64,000 bases of DNA. Origin: an uncultured Eubacterium sp. (lineage in GTDB: Bacteria > Bacillota > Clostridia > Lachnospirales > Lachnospiraceae). Every line of letters begins with the position of its first letter. Position 1 is the first letter of the stretch. The DNA is taken from assembly GCA_934358495.1 (NCBI GenBank), contig CAKRKO010000002.1, positions 18,133 to 82,132 on the forward strand, written 5' to 3'. Made by a program: the position numbers and the translations under genes. The notes under the pieces are model-generated. The model had not been told where the DNA came from. It was given only the letters and a program-made list of their open reading frames with translations, and searched no databases. This document shows positions 15,982-27,188 of the stretch, in pieces.

Positions 15982-18783
15982 TTATTTTACCTGTCCGTTA
16001 ACGATCTGATACGTTTTTCCGTTGGATGTAATTGTCGCATTATGAGAAAAATCAACTTTTCCATCTTTCAGATACCACCAGCCATTCTGGTTTGATGCAA
16101 TTCCCGTAAAGTTGAAATCAACCTTTCCATTTGTAATTTTCCACCAGCCATTGCTGTTTTTGGCTACCGTATTATCGTAGCTCACTTTGCTTCCAACAAC
16201 ATGCCACCATGCAGTCTCACCATCTACAGTTCCTTTGATAACATCATTTTTCTGGAACGTTACCTTTCCACCTTCCAGATACCACCAGCCATTGCTGTTC
16301 TGTGCAAAGCCCTGATAGGAGAAATCTACTTTTCCATCTTTGATATACCACCAGCCATTACTGTTTTTGGCTACTGTCGTATCCTTTGTCACTTTACTAT
16401 CAACCACATGCCACCATGCATTGACTCCGTCTAAAGAAGCTTTGATCACATCGTTTCGCGCATAAGTAATCTGACCATTTTCTGCATAAAGATAGTCTTT
16501 CCCATTTTTCACAAATCCATTATAGGAAAAATCTACTTTTCCACCTTTCAGATACCAGGTTCCATTCTTATTTGATGCAATTCCATTAAATCCGAAATTC
16601 ACCTGTCCATTTTCGATTTTCCACCAGCCATTGCTGTTTTTCTCCACACCATTATGAGAGAAATCTACCATTCCATTGTTGATATACCACCAGCCGTTAC
16701 TATTTTTTGCTACCGTCGTATCAAAGGTTACTTTGCTGTTCACTACATGCCACCAGCCATTGGTTCCTTTAACAATTCCTTTTATGACGTCGTTCTTTGT
16801 AAATGTAACCTTACCATTTTCAATGTACCACCAACCGTTTTCATTGCTGGCAAATCCATTATAGGTAAAATCAACTTTTCCGCCTTTCAGATACCACCAG
16901 CCATTCTGGTTCTTGGCAACACCTTCATAGTTAAAGTTTACTTTACCGTTCTCCACACGCCACCATCCGTTGGCATTTTTGTCAACTCCGGTATGATTAT
17001 AGTCAATCACATCATTTACGTAATAGTACCAGTTTCCGTCTGCCGCTTTGATCACACCATTCAGTTTCTTGTCAATCACATCATTGTTATTGCTTCCATC
17101 TCCATAATTTACAACCGTTATGTAAGATGCACTTGTATATGCATACATATCTGTAAAATCATAAACACCTGTGCTGCTGTTGATTGCTGTTCGTCCACTT
17201 TTTAATACGCCATCGCTCTGAACCTTATAAAAACCATTCGATACATTTGTTCCATCTTTCAATAAGAACGCTACACCATATAAATTTGCTGCATAATATA
17301 GTCTCGCAGAAGAAGTCGTATTTCCATTCCGCACATTCAGATTCATGGACGGTGTCTTATTCACACAACTGATCGGATCTTTGATACCGATCGTGTACCG
17401 GTACTCATCTCTGGATGACAATTTCTGCCCCAGATAGTAAGCATAGTTTGCCGCCTTTTCTCCCCAGTATGGATCTGACGCATACTGTACATTGATACCA
17501 CTTGCCTTATTTCCAAGGTAAGCACCACGATAATTTCCTTTATTGAAATTATTTGGGTTCAGATATCTTTTTGACATATAGGTCTCTGCAAAATCCTTAA
17601 TACATGTCGATACATTTGCATACTGATTTGCACTCTGTGACGGAGATGCGTCCACTGCATTTAGTCCAAACAGATTATTTTTGTTTTTTGCAATACTGCT
17701 GTCTCCCCAACTGCTTTCATTTGCGGCAATCGCAGCCATTAATAACGCATTCACACCATATGTATTTTGATCATTTACAAAATCACTGCCCAGATCCTTC
17801 ATCTTGGATGTCGATGTAAGCTTAGCATTAATGGTTGTATTCAATTCATCTGCGGTATAGCAGGTTGTACTGCGCAACGGAAGAAACTGATAATAATTGT
17901 AATATGGCATATTCGGATTTACAGAATGTGCTCTGCTGTCACTGGCATAATCAGAAACCATTGTCGCATAATTTGTATAAAAATAATGTCCGTCGTAACT
18001 AAGATAATTTGTTCCTGCAGACAAATAGGATGGTGCCTTACCATTATTCAGTTTTGCTATATAACTTGTGCCAGATAGATTTCTGGTAATCCTGTGATAC
18101 AAAGTTCCTTTTTCTACATAATAATAGCTATAACTTTTTGCACTCTCAAGTGGAATCCGTGTTACTGCACTGCTGCTGACCTTTCCGATCACACCGGCCA
18201 TCATAAATATGTAATTACTGCCCGTTGTACCAAGATAGGCCGCATCTGCGCCATAATAGCCGTTAATATATCCGCTTTTTCCTGTATTGTATTCTGTATA
18301 AGATACATAGGTAGAAGAACTATTGGATTTATTAAAGTTAATCAGATACTGACCAGACAAACTTTTCTCTTCCACTTCCAGGTCCTGCACGGCAACCTCG
18401 GCATCCTGATTTTCCTGTGTTGCGATATCCTGTGTGTTGGTTTCGGATTCCGCAGTTGATGGAATTATTTCCGGATCCTCATTTGAAATATCTGTTTTTT
18501 CTTCATCCACAACAATATCTTCCGTACTGCTGACATCCGGATTTTCCATCTCAGACTTAGAAACACCTTCTATATCTGAAGAATCTGCTTCAACCTTTGT
18601 ACCGTTATTCTGATCTGTTTCAGGCACATCTGCATTGTTTTCCGGCTGACTCACTTCCTGATCAGCCTCTGTCAGCACCACACTTCCATTATCTGCCTGT
18701 GCTGCCAGACAAGGTGTCGCAAACATTACAACACTCAGAAACAATGAAAGAATAACCGCTGTTACCTTATTCTTTTTTTTCAT
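15982..18783 (-). CDS. Secreted glucosaminidase with about 16 wall-binding repeats
   Basis: The 933-residue protein has a signal peptide (about 1-28, ending near CLAAQA) and an acidic Glu/Asp/Thr-rich linker to about 160. A glucosaminidase domain follows (about 330-450), recognisable by [16 protein letters not shown] with the catalytic glutamate and by [10 protein letters not shown]. It should cut the glycan strand of peptidoglycan. An SH3-like segment ([19 protein letters not shown], about 475-545) comes next. From about 580 to the end are about 16 units of the GWWYIxxGKVDFxYxG type, similar in layout to choline-binding repeats. It is second in an operon, 26 bp after the lysozyme gene. Confidence 0.88.
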   Translation of the reverse strand: MKKKNKVTAVILSLFLSVVMFATPCLAAQADNGSVVLTEADQEVSQPENNADVPETDQNNGTKVEADSSDIEGVSKSEMENPDVSSTEDIVVDEEKTDISNEDPEIIPSTAESETNTQDIATQENQDAEVAVQDLEVEEKSLSGQYLINFNKSNSSSTYVSYTEYNTGKSGYINGYYGADAAYLGTTGSNYIFMMAGVIGKVSSSAVTRIPLESAKSYSYYYVEKGTLYHRITRNLSGTSYIAKLNNGKAPSYLSAGTNYLSYDGHYFYTNYATMVSDYASDSRAHSVNPNMPYYNYYQFLPLRSTTCYTADELNTTINAKLTSTSKMKDLGSDFVNDQNTYGVNALLMAAIAANESSWGDSSIAKNKNNLFGLNAVDASPSQSANQYANVSTCIKDFAETYMSKRYLNPNNFNKGNYRGAYLGNKASGINVQYASDPYWGEKAANYAYYLGQKLSSRDEYRYTIGIKDPISCVNKTPSMNLNVRNGNTTSSARLYYAANLYGVAFLLKDGTNVSNGFYKVQSDGVLKSGRTAINSSTGVYDFTDMYAYTSASYITVVNYGDGSNNNDVIDKKLNGVIKAADGNWYYYVNDVIDYNHTGVDKNANGWWRVENGKVNFNYEGVAKNQNGWWYLKGGKVDFTYNGFASNENGWWYIENGKVTFTKNDVIKGIVKGTNGWWHVVNSKVTFDTTVAKNSNGWWYINNGMVDFSHNGVEKNSNGWWKIENGQVNFGFNGIASNKNGTWYLKGGKVDFSYNGFVKNGKDYLYAENGQITYARNDVIKASLDGVNAWWHVVDSKVTKDTTVAKNSNGWWYIKDGKVDFSYQGFAQNSNGWWYLEGGKVTFQKNDVIKGTVDGETAWWHVVGSKVSYDNTVAKNSNGWWKITNGKVDFNFTGIASNQNGWWYLKDGKVDFSHNATITSNGKTYQIVNGQVK

Positions 18784-18809
18784 AAGTATCCCTCTTTTAA
18801 TGCGCTTTA

Positions 18810-21206
18810 TTATTTGTTAACTTTGCCATTTTTTACAGTATAGTTTTTTTCGTCTGCTGTCACAGTTCCATTGTAACCAAAGTTTACTTTGCCGCCTTCC
18901 AGATACCACCAGCCATTCTGGTTATGCGCAATACCGTTATATGTGAAATCTACCAGTCCATCTTTGATGTACCACCAGCCATTGCTGTTTTTCGCTACCG
19001 TCGTATCTTTCGTCAATTTACTTCCAACTACATGCCACCAACCGTAAACACCATCTGCATTTCCTTTGATGACATCATTCTTGCGAAATGTCACTTTGCC
19101 GCCTTCCAGATACCACCAACCATTACTGTTCTCTGCAAAGCCATAAAATCCAAAGTTTACTTTTCCATTTTCAACGCGCCACCAGCCGTTACTATTTTTC
19201 TCAACGCCACTGTGTGTAAAATCTACCATTCCATCTTTGATATACCACCAGCCATTTCCGTTTTTCGCTACGGTCGTATCAAATGTCACTTTACTTCCGA
19301 TTACATGCCACCAGCCATCCGTTCCATTCACAGTACCTTTGATGACATCGATTTTCTTGAAGGTTACCTTTCCTCCTTCCAGGTACCACCAGCCGTTGCT
19401 GTTCTCTGCAAATCCGTTGTAGCCAAAATCTACTTTCCCGTCTTTGATATACCACCAGCCATTACTGTTTTTTGCTACGGTTGTGTCTTTTGTCACCTTG
19501 CTTCCTACTACATGCCACCATGCAGTCTCTCCGTTTACAGCATCTTTGATCACATCCTCTTTATTATATGTAATCTGGCCATTCTCTACATACCACCAGT
19601 CAGCTCCATCACTGGCAAAGCCATTGTATCCAAAGTCTACTTTTCCTCCGGTCAGATACCAGGTCCCGTTTTCATTACTTGCTATTCCCTGGAAGTTAAA
19701 GTTTACTTTTCCATTTTCGATACGCCACCAACCATTGCTATTTTTCGCTACTGTTGTATCTCTGGTCACTTTTCCACCAACGACGTACCACCAGCCGGAT
19801 TCCCCATTTACAGTTCCTTGAATAACATCTGTCCTGTCATATTTTACCTGACCACCTTCAATATACCACCAGTCTTCTCCCACATGGGTGAAACCTGTAT
19901 AGTCAAAATCTACTTTTCCATTTTTCAAATACCAGGTTCCGTTCTGATTACTTGCTATTCCATAGAAATCAAAATTTGCCTTTCCATTCTCAATCCGAAT
20001 CCAGCCTTTACTTGTTTTCGCTACACCTGTGTATGTCTCGTCTCTCTTTCCATTTACGGTGTAGTACCAGTCTCCGGTCTCCGAATCTTCCACAATATCC
20101 GTCTTATTATTGTTATTTTCTTCATATAAATAATCAAGATCCACACAAGTGCTGATACCACCTATTTTGGCTCTGCTGCTACACTGCCAGATATCTATTT
20201 TTCCACCATAGAATTTTCCTTTTTCTGAATCTGTGTAAGAATGGGTATTAAAACGTGCCATCCACACCCCATACTTCTGTCCGAGTGCATCGGTATCCAG
20301 ATCATGTTCCAGCCAGCTTGAACTGGAATATACCATGGCCTGATATCCTGCTGCTGTCACCTTATTACAAAATGCCGTTACATTTTCAGTTTTCTGCACT
20401 TTTGACAGATTTGCATTATTCAGACGTTCCAGGGAGTTTCCATTCTTATCCGTATTTCCGGCATACTCATAATCAATTACTACTGGAAGATCAATCTGAT
20501 AATCTTTGATATGATTTAATGTCCACTCAGCTTCTTCTTCTGCTTCCTGCACATTAATTGCCTGTGAAAAGAAATAAACACCAACTTTTATTCCTGCAGC
20601 TTTTGCGCCTTCAATATAAGTTTTAAACTTATTGTCTCCCCTAGTTGCAATTGTTCCACCGGAAAATCCTCTGTATCCGACCCTGATCATGGCATAATCC
20701 ACACCAGATGCTTTTACTTTTTTCCAGTCGATATTTCCATTATGATAAGACACATCAATTCCTGCTACAATACTTTTTCCATTGGTATTTGCCGGATTAT
20801 GTGTATAGGTATTCGTCTTTGAGCCTGTAATACTTCCATTACTGTCTAACGTATAATTTTCCCAGGTTGTAGTTACACCTCTGCTGCTTCTAGCTAAATT
20901 TACATTATCCAAAGAGAATAATGCAATATTATTGTCATCCACGGCAGATTCTTCTGTATTATCTTCATCCCCATACTGCTGCATGTATGCTCTTGCATTT
21001 CCAGGATCATCCGCATCCCAGTCATCCGGATATTTATCTGTACTTACAGTCTTGGCTGACTGTTCTTCCTCATCCTGTGTTGCTACCGTTTTTTCCACTG
21101 TGCTAACTGTATTTCCCGTAGTAATCACAGACCGCGCATACGCAGGAACTCCACTTACTGACATCGTCAAAGAAGCAATCAGACACATTACTGCAATTCT
21201 TTTCAT
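18810..21206 (-). CDS. Secreted GH25 lysozyme with about 19 wall-binding repeats
   Basis: The 798-residue protein has a signal peptide (1-24) and a linker. A GH25 muramidase domain spans about 145-360. [16 protein letters not shown] and [11 protein letters not shown] supply the catalytic acidic residues, and [14 protein letters not shown] and [10 protein letters not shown] are further landmarks. Repeats fill 370-798 ([35 protein letters not shown] variants in a regular three-unit order). It should cleave the muramyl bond of peptidoglycan at the cell surface. First gene of the operon; promoter at 21248-21276 and GATGAGG ribosome site. Confidence 0.93.
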   Translation of the reverse strand: MKRIAVMCLIASLTMSVSGVPAYARSVITTGNTVSTVEKTVATQDEEEQSAKTVSTDKYPDDWDADDPGNARAYMQQYGDEDNTEESAVDDNNIALFSLDNVNLARSSRGVTTTWENYTLDSNGSITGSKTNTYTHNPANTNGKSIVAGIDVSYHNGNIDWKKVKASGVDYAMIRVGYRGFSGGTIATRGDNKFKTYIEGAKAAGIKVGVYFFSQAINVQEAEEEAEWTLNHIKDYQIDLPVVIDYEYAGNTDKNGNSLERLNNANLSKVQKTENVTAFCNKVTAAGYQAMVYSSSSWLEHDLDTDALGQKYGVWMARFNTHSYTDSEKGKFYGGKIDIWQCSSRAKIGGISTCVDLDYLYEENNNNKTDIVEDSETGDWYYTVNGKRDETYTGVAKTSKGWIRIENGKANFDFYGIASNQNGTWYLKNGKVDFDYTGFTHVGEDWWYIEGGQVKYDRTDVIQGTVNGESGWWYVVGGKVTRDTTVAKNSNGWWRIENGKVNFNFQGIASNENGTWYLTGGKVDFGYNGFASDGADWWYVENGQITYNKEDVIKDAVNGETAWWHVVGSKVTKDTTVAKNSNGWWYIKDGKVDFGYNGFAENSNGWWYLEGGKVTFKKIDVIKGTVNGTDGWWHVIGSKVTFDTTVAKNGNGWWYIKDGMVDFTHSGVEKNSNGWWRVENGKVNFGFYGFAENSNGWWYLEGGKVTFRKNDVIKGNADGVYGWWHVVGSKLTKDTTVAKNSNGWWYIKDGLVDFTYNGIAHNQNGWWYLEGGKVNFGYNGTVTADEKNYTVKNGKVNK

Positions 21207-21247
21207 TTGTAAACCTCATCTTTCTAAAAACAACTATATACTTTTTT

Positions 21248-21276
21248 AGTATAACTCAATACATAAACCGGAACAA
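21248..21276 (-). promoter_or_regulatory. Promoter of the GH25-glucosaminidase operon
   Basis: TTGTTC (21271-21276) and TATACT (21248-21253) with a 17-nt spacer. Confidence 0.65.
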
Positions 21277-21286
21277 GCTAAATATA

Positions 21287-22318
21287 TCATTTTCTCTTGT
21301 GAAAAGCTCTCATCTTGAATTTATTAATAACTTTTAAATAAAGTAATGCCACAACACATCCACAAAGCGAAGTAATAATAAAACTATCTAATCCGTATGT
21401 TTTTTCTCCATAAAGAACTTTATAGTAGATACTCCATATATACATATGAATCAAATACATAATCGTACTCATCTTTCTTAATTTATGATATACAGGATGA
21501 TCCATTAATTTCCAATTTAAAATTATTCCAAAAAAACTTACTGTCGTCAAAATCAATAAATATGACCTCAAAAAATAATTCTTTAAAATGCAATTTAGAA
21601 AAAAACTACTTATCATAATTAAAATATTCATATTATAGGATATTTTTTTGAAATTGAAGCACATACCTATAGGAATAAATATCATTCCTCTGAATATACG
21701 CCCGTTATAAACTGTATGTGCAATTATATTTTGCACTATTTCAACACTATATTTACTGCTTTCAATTCCTGCAATCCAGCTTATTCCAATTGAAATAACA
21801 GAAAAAATTATACTCACTATCAAGAAACTATTTTTTGAAGCATTCAATTTTAACAATAATATTACTATGCACAATGTATATACTGTTGATAGCAAATACC
21901 ATAACGGCCAAGCATTATATTGTTCTCCAGTAAAAAATATCCCTTGTAAATATGTTGACATAGCTTTTTTAAGAGAAATGTTCTTATCAAAAACATGATA
22001 AATTGTTAACGGGGTATATAATACCATCCAAATAAAATACATTTTCAGTATTTTTCCTATATAATGTCCTAATATAGATATATCTGATGCTTTGTTCGAA
22101 AATGACATTCTCTCTGAAAGTAAAAAACCGGTTGTCAAAAAGAAAAATGGTACTGCCATGTTAACAATATTATTATATACAATTTGAACTATATCATTTT
22201 TACAATCAACCAACGGATTCGTATGTATTGCAACTACAGCAAAAGCCATAATGAATTTTATCAAGTCAATGTTATTATATTGCAACCGTTCAGTGCTAAT
22301 CAGCTCACCTGTACTCAT
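21287..22318 (-). CDS. Membrane acyltransferase (acyltransferase 3 family)
   Basis: The 343-residue protein has about ten hydrophobic segments and the family opening YNNIDLIKFIMAFAVVAIHTNP, whose histidine is the usual active-site candidate. VPFFFLTTGFLLSER follows. Such proteins O-acetylate cell-surface glycans. The start at 22318 (MSTGELISTERL) is chosen because AAAGG lies 6 nt before it. The open frame continues upstream to 22453, but that extension crosses an intrinsic terminator and the end of the preceding gene, so it is not coding. Confidence 0.85.
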   Translation of the reverse strand: MSTGELISTERLQYNNIDLIKFIMAFAVVAIHTNPLVDCKNDIVQIVYNNIVNMAVPFFFLTTGFLLSERMSFSNKASDISILGHYIGKILKMYFIWMVLYTPLTIYHVFDKNISLKKAMSTYLQGIFFTGEQYNAWPLWYLLSTVYTLCIVILLLKLNASKNSFLIVSIIFSVISIGISWIAGIESSKYSVEIVQNIIAHTVYNGRIFRGMIFIPIGMCFNFKKISYNMNILIMISSFFLNCILKNYFLRSYLLILTTVSFFGIILNWKLMDHPVYHKLRKMSTIMYLIHMYIWSIYYKVLYGEKTYGLDSFIITSLCGCVVALLYLKVINKFKMRAFHKRK

Positions 22319-22333
22319 ACTTAACCTTTCCAT

Positions 22334-22370
22334 AAAAAATACTCCAACTATCATTTCTGTAGCTGGAGCA
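22334..22370 (-). terminator. Terminator between the esterase and acyltransferase genes
   Basis: On the minus strand TGCTCCAGCTA pairs with TAGTTGGAGTA (two G.U pairs), followed by a T run. The acyltransferase start lies under 25 nt further on, leaving no room for a promoter. Confidence 0.8.
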
Positions 22371-22437
22371 TTTTTCACTTTGCATATTACTTTAAAATCA
22401 GCATATTTGGCTCTGGATAATCCACATTCTTTCACTA

Positions 22438-24963
22438 TTACATTCTTATCCAACCGTTTGAAACCCAGTAATTATGACCATGATACCATACATTTCCGTT
22501 ATATCCGAAATCTACTTTTCCTCCTCGGATATACCACCAACCATTACTGTTTTTTGCAATTCCATAATATCCAAAATTTACTTTTCCATTCTGAATATAC
22601 CACCAGCCAAGATCATTTTTCTCTACACTGTTGCAGCTAAAGTCTACTTTTCCATTGACGATTCGCCACCAACCATTGCTGTTTTTCGCTACTCCAGTAT
22701 ATGTAAAGTCTACTTTTCCTCCTCGAATATACCACCAGCCAAGTTCATTCTTTTCTACACTGTTGCAGCCAAAGTCTACTTTTCCATTGACGATTCGCCA
22801 CCAGCCATTACTGTTTTTTGCTGCTCCAGTATAGGAAAAATCTACTTTTCCTCCTCGAATATACCACCAGCCAAGTTCATTCTTTTCTACACTGTTGCAG
22901 TTGAAGTCTACTTTTCCATTGGCAATCCGCCACCAGCCGTTGCTGTTTTTCTCAACAGAATCTACAAACTGAACCTGACTGTCTTTTACAAACCACCAGC
23001 CTTCTTCTCCATTTACAGTGCCTTTGATAACATCCTTTTTCTGGAAAGAAACTCTGCCATTTTCAATATACCACCAGCTTCCCTCATTCTGTACAAAACC
23101 GGTATAGGAAAAATCTGCTTTTCCATTTCTCACATAAATCCACTGATTATTATCTTTATACAATCCCGTATAAGAAGTTCCTAATTCTGCTGAATAGTCC
23201 CATTCATCCAAAACAGTTACAGAAAGAGTAATCGTCTTACCCCCTGCAATCGCACTGATAGTTGCACCGGTGCCTTTCTGAAGTCCTTTCAATGTACCTG
23301 TTTCCGGATCATAGGAAATATTTCCAGTTGTACGATAGGTTATATTTTTTGCACCATATACCGGAGTTGTCACTCCTACCAGAGTTGTTGTATGATTTTG
23401 TCTCACATAAACCTGTGTTACACTTTTTCCATTTACATCTCTCCAGTCAACTGTTACATCTCCCTGGCCATGCTTTTGCATCATCTGATACATACCATCT
23501 GCAGCCATAATTCCATTTTCATTATGCCCAATCTGAGAATAGTGAATATCATAATGAACATCGGTGATCCTTGTCGGGACTTTACTGAATCCATAGCGAA
23601 TCGGATAATCAAATTTACCATTATATTTTGAAAAATACTGACGTACACCGGCATCACTTACCCATGCTTCGTTATCATTTGTCACTACATATACGTTATT
23701 TAATTTTGACGATGTACTTCCACCAATTCCATACTGCGCTGCTCGCGGTCCGGTCATAACCAGCTCATCCTCGGTCTCTTTCGATCCGACAGAAGCGCGA
23801 AGCATAATAATCCCACACTTTTCAATGGTTAACTGCTTTGTAATGTCACTGTACATAGTATAAAAATCGTCATAATAATCGGAAGCACTTCGATATCTGT
23901 CCGCAGTTTCGCCCTGAAGCCAATACATCAGTCGATGACCTTCTGTATAATGTCCGGATGCGATTTCTGCTTCATATACTTTCTGCGCCAGTTTGCTGAG
24001 TGTTATTGCTCTCTCATATACACTCTGTCCCGGAATCCAGCTTGCAATTGCAGTATCACTCCAGGCTACATTTACTGTCCATACTTTTTCGCCTGTCAGT
24101 CTGTTCCATTCATAAGCCAATGCACTATCTGGACCAGTCTTACCTTCCCCTTCTGAAGTCAACGTATTTAATGGATATTCCAGTGTTTTTCCTGACAAAG
24201 AACTGGCACTGTTCATTGAGCCAGCTATAAAATCTGCTGCATTTTCAGAATTACAAGTCTCTGAAAAATTAATACCTGAAATATTCTTTGACCAGCTCCA
24301 TACAGTTGGTGCATAGGTTGAATACACGGTTCCAATTTCACAGGCTACAGACTTATTCAGCTGATATCCGGTATTAGCGGAACACATTCCTTCCATGTTG
24401 CTCTGTCCCATCAAATACATGATCGTCAGTGGTGCTGCTTCCACAGTCACATGAACATAAATTTTATCGTATGCTGCCTCACTATTTTCTTCCTTTGGAA
24501 CCAAAACCAGAAGTGCTGTACCAACGCCACTTGCCCTCACATTACTGTCATCTGTCTGAGTAAGTACTTCATCTGATTCCTGCTCCTGTACTTCTCCCGT
24601 TTTCACTGGATGTGATTTGCTCTCTAAATTTGTTACATGATCAATTTTATAGTCATTATATTCTTCATGATCTTTATCCTTATAAATAGAATATCTGTCA
24701 TCATATGACAACATTACCGGTTGCTCCTGCACTCTAATATTCTTGCCCAATAATTGTTCAGATATCACATTGTCCTGTTCTACTGCTGCTTGTTCAGACA
24801 CATCCTTTTCATCCACATCACTCGAGTCTTCCATTTCTGTCTTTGTCGCATCTGTAATATCTGATGTATCAGCTAAATCTGTTGCATACACAGTACCTGT
24901 TGTCATTGTCAAAATCATAAGACCGCAGAGTAATGCAGAAATTCGTCTTTTCCAATTTTTCAT
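22438..24963 (-). CDS. Secreted SGNH esterase (sialate-O-acetylesterase-like) with about 11 wall-binding repeats
   Basis: The 841-residue protein has a signal peptide (1-28) and an acidic linker. A carbohydrate-esterase domain spans about 180-500. MYLMGQSNMEGM near 190 carries the nucleophilic serine, and VHYDIHYSQIGHNENG near 475 the Asp/His pair, as in the SASA family. A BIG2-like Ig domain (about 530-600, TGTLKGLQKGTGATISAIAGG) precedes about 11 GWW repeats (600-841). The likely reaction is removal of O-acetyl groups from a surface glycan. The repeats at 22600-22900 are nearly identical at DNA level. It has its own promoter, and an acyltransferase follows. Confidence 0.85.
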   Translation of the reverse strand: MKNWKRRISALLCGLMILTMTTGTVYATDLADTSDITDATKTEMEDSSDVDEKDVSEQAAVEQDNVISEQLLGKNIRVQEQPVMLSYDDRYSIYKDKDHEEYNDYKIDHVTNLESKSHPVKTGEVQEQESDEVLTQTDDSNVRASGVGTALLVLVPKEENSEAAYDKIYVHVTVEAAPLTIMYLMGQSNMEGMCSANTGYQLNKSVACEIGTVYSTYAPTVWSWSKNISGINFSETCNSENAADFIAGSMNSASSLSGKTLEYPLNTLTSEGEGKTGPDSALAYEWNRLTGEKVWTVNVAWSDTAIASWIPGQSVYERAITLSKLAQKVYEAEIASGHYTEGHRLMYWLQGETADRYRSASDYYDDFYTMYSDITKQLTIEKCGIIMLRASVGSKETEDELVMTGPRAAQYGIGGSTSSKLNNVYVVTNDNEAWVSDAGVRQYFSKYNGKFDYPIRYGFSKVPTRITDVHYDIHYSQIGHNENGIMAADGMYQMMQKHGQGDVTVDWRDVNGKSVTQVYVRQNHTTTLVGVTTPVYGAKNITYRTTGNISYDPETGTLKGLQKGTGATISAIAGGKTITLSVTVLDEWDYSAELGTSYTGLYKDNNQWIYVRNGKADFSYTGFVQNEGSWWYIENGRVSFQKKDVIKGTVNGEEGWWFVKDSQVQFVDSVEKNSNGWWRIANGKVDFNCNSVEKNELGWWYIRGGKVDFSYTGAAKNSNGWWRIVNGKVDFGCNSVEKNELGWWYIRGGKVDFTYTGVAKNSNGWWRIVNGKVDFSCNSVEKNDLGWWYIQNGKVNFGYYGIAKNSNGWWYIRGGKVDFGYNGNVWYHGHNYWVSNGWIRM

Positions 24964-25020
24964 TTCTTCACTTCTTGCCTTTCCTATTCATCTACTGTAT
25001 TAAGTTTAAACTAATTTTTT

Positions 25021-25049
25021 ATTATAACTCATATTTTTTTTATATTCAA
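25021..25049 (-). promoter_or_regulatory. Promoter of the SGNH esterase gene
   Basis: TTGAAT (25044-25049) and TATAAT (25021-25026) with a 17-nt spacer. Confidence 0.75.
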
Positions 25050-25057
25050 GAGTACAA

Positions 25058-25094
25058 AAAATATGGATTTTAGATTTTCTATATCTAAAATCCA
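25058..25094 (-). terminator. Terminator of the L,D-transpeptidase gene
   Basis: An 11-bp stem (TGGATTTTAGA/TCTAAAATCCA) with a 9-nt loop, followed on the minus strand by ATATTTTTT, just after the stop at 25114. Confidence 0.85.
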
Positions 25095-25113
25095 CATTTT
25101 CTTCTTACATTTT

Positions 25114-27081
25114 TTAGAATACAATTACTTTTGTTCCGTTTGGAATATTGTCATGGATCCATTTTGCTTCACTTAAAGCAAGTCTTACACATCCATGAGA
25201 TAACTGCATACCAAGACGTCCGTCCTGAATACTTGTTTTACTTCCTTTGTTGTAAATAACTGAATGGAATAAATAATCTCCATAGAACTGTGTATAATAC
25301 CAGCAATCATAGGTTGGCTTTCCAAAGGATAAGCCTCGACCTGTTACTTTAAATTCTCCTTTTACTGTCGGTGTAGAAGGTTTACCCGGACTACAGGAAA
25401 TATATTTAACAGTTGACCAATTTCCCTGTGACCCTGCAAAAACAGCTACCTTGCAAGCAGATGTATCTGTAACAATTAACCAACTTGTGTCACTGGATGA
25501 AGTGGCTGCTCTGGCAGCGATCTGAGGACTTACCCCCTGCATCGTCACTCGACCATTTGATATATAGCAGTTTGATCCATTCCACTGCATACTACCATTG
25601 TATCCAAAATCTACCTTACCTCCACGAATATACCAAGCTCCATTACTATTTACTGCAATACCATTATAGCCAAAATCTACTTTTCCGTTAGCGATTCGCC
25701 ACCAGCCAAGGTTGTTTTTTGCTACTCCTGTATAACTGAAATCTACTTTTCCTCCGCGGATGTACCACCAGCCAAGATTATTCTTCTCTACACTATTACA
25801 ATTAAAATCTACTTTTCCATTGACGATTCGCCACCAGCCAAGACTGTTCTTTGCTACTCCTGTATAACTGAAATCTACTTTTCCTCCGCGGATGTACCAC
25901 CAGCCAAAATCATTCTTCTCTACACTATTGCAGCCAAAATCTACTTTACCTTTGACGATCCGCCACCAGCCAAGACTATTTTTTGCTACTCCTGTATAGG
26001 AAAAATCTACAGCTCCATTTGTGATTTTCCACCAGCCGTTAGAATTTTTCTCTACGCTATTGCAGGTAAAGTCTACTTTTCCGTTAGCAACACGCCACCA
26101 ACCATATGCATTTTTATCTACACCAGTATGACTATCATCTACTTTTCCGCCACGGACATACCACCAGCCATCTTCACTCTTTACGATATCATTACAGCTG
26201 AAATCTACTTTTCCGTTGACGATTCGCCAAGAACCATTTTCATTACTTTTTACACCAGTATAAGAAAAATCTACCTGACCATCTTTTACATACCACCAGC
26301 CGTTTGCATTTTTTGCGACATTGGTATAGGTACGGTCAATCAAGCCATTGTGATAGTAGTACCAATTGCCATCTTCCTGGTTTTTGATAATACCATTGAC
26401 CATGTCAGCTGTTACATTTACGGATGCTGATACCTTTTTTTCTGAATCCCATGCCGTGATCGTAGCGATACCATTTTTCATCGGTGTAATGGTACCTGTC
26501 TGTGCATCTACCGCAATAACGCCCGGATCAGAAGATTCCCAGATCAAATCCTGATTGGATGCATTTTCCGGTGAAACAACGGTATCCAATTCAAATGGTG
26601 TGGCATCTGTTACATGCACTTCTTTTACACCAAATGAGATAGATGACACCGGAACCCAGTCTACATCTTCTTTTACATCACTCACTGCCTCACATTTTTC
26701 ATCGGTACAATGTTTACTTTCCGTACCTTTTTGGTCTGGTGTGGCAGCTTTATCGATGGTGTATTTATCACTCCAGATATGTTTTTCTTCATCTGTATGT
26801 ACTGTAGCGGTATATTCCTGTCCCGTTTCTGTACAGGTATACTTTATCTTCTGATAAACAGAGTCTGTATCCTCACTTTTCACTACTTCATACTCTTTGA
26901 CATCATCTATATGTCCATTGTGTCGAATCCACATTTCCTGCTGTTCCGCATCCGTTTTTTCTTCCTGCGTCCCTGTCACAGGTACAGTGGCAGAAGCGTC
27001 TTTTGCCAGCGCAGGCACAGAACACATACCCGTGAGCAGGGCAGCTGTTGCCAGCACCATGATTGCCTTGTTTAATTTCAT
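25114..27081 (-). CDS. Secreted L,D-transpeptidase with about 13 wall-binding repeats
   Basis: The 655-residue protein has a signal peptide (1-27, ending VPALAK). A BIG2-like Ig domain spans about 145-225 (GVIAVDAQTGTITPMKNG), about 13 GWW repeats 235-515, and a YkuD catalytic domain lies at 530-655. LFHSVIYNKG and SHGCVRLAL (nucleophilic Cys near 633) are the family signature. It should form 3-3 cross-links in peptidoglycan or attach proteins to it. The ATG at 27081 is preferred because AAAGGTGGG lies before it; the frame extends to 27132. Having the repeats in the middle and the enzyme at the C-terminus is the reverse of its neighbours. Confidence 0.93.
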   Translation of the reverse strand: MKLNKAIMVLATAALLTGMCSVPALAKDASATVPVTGTQEEKTDAEQQEMWIRHNGHIDDVKEYEVVKSEDTDSVYQKIKYTCTETGQEYTATVHTDEEKHIWSDKYTIDKAATPDQKGTESKHCTDEKCEAVSDVKEDVDWVPVSSISFGVKEVHVTDATPFELDTVVSPENASNQDLIWESSDPGVIAVDAQTGTITPMKNGIATITAWDSEKKVSASVNVTADMVNGIIKNQEDGNWYYYHNGLIDRTYTNVAKNANGWWYVKDGQVDFSYTGVKSNENGSWRIVNGKVDFSCNDIVKSEDGWWYVRGGKVDDSHTGVDKNAYGWWRVANGKVDFTCNSVEKNSNGWWKITNGAVDFSYTGVAKNSLGWWRIVKGKVDFGCNSVEKNDFGWWYIRGGKVDFSYTGVAKNSLGWWRIVNGKVDFNCNSVEKNNLGWWYIRGGKVDFSYTGVAKNNLGWWRIANGKVDFGYNGIAVNSNGAWYIRGGKVDFGYNGSMQWNGSNCYISNGRVTMQGVSPQIAARAATSSSDTSWLIVTDTSACKVAVFAGSQGNWSTVKYISCSPGKPSTPTVKGEFKVTGRGLSFGKPTYDCWYYTQFYGDYLFHSVIYNKGSKTSIQDGRLGMQLSHGCVRLALSEAKWIHDNIPNGTKVIVF

Positions 27082-27153
27082 AAACCCACCTTTCTGCAAA
27101 AAATGTTTGTAACATTTACACTCATTCTTCACAATAAATAACTCTAAGTCTAA

Positions 27154-27181
27154 ATCTTACTCTCTTTTTTATAAATGTCAA
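27154..27181 (-). promoter_or_regulatory. Promoter of the L,D-transpeptidase gene
   Basis: TTGACA (27176-27181) and TAAGAT (27154-27159) with a 16-nt spacer, directly after the DUF4422 stop codon. Confidence 0.7.
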
Positions 27182-27188
27182 CACTGGT

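Noticed and set aside
18924..20129. Long plus-strand open frame (401 codons) opposite the lysozyme repeats
   Set aside because: It mirrors the repeat periodicity of the minus-strand gene, has no ribosome site and no signal of its own. Similar antisense frames occur opposite every repeat array.
22319..22453. N-terminal extension of the acyltransferase
   Set aside because: The extension crosses an intrinsic terminator and the 3' end of the esterase gene; a ribosome site supports the start at 22318.
22474..23184. Plus-strand open frame opposite the esterase repeats
   Set aside because: Same artefact of the repeat codon pattern; the minus-strand protein has clear catalytic motifs.
16000..26350. 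Regular short DNA repeats that look like a CRISPR array
   Set aside because: The periodic units are in-frame coding repeats of variable sequence, with no constant repeat/unique spacer pattern and no cas genes.
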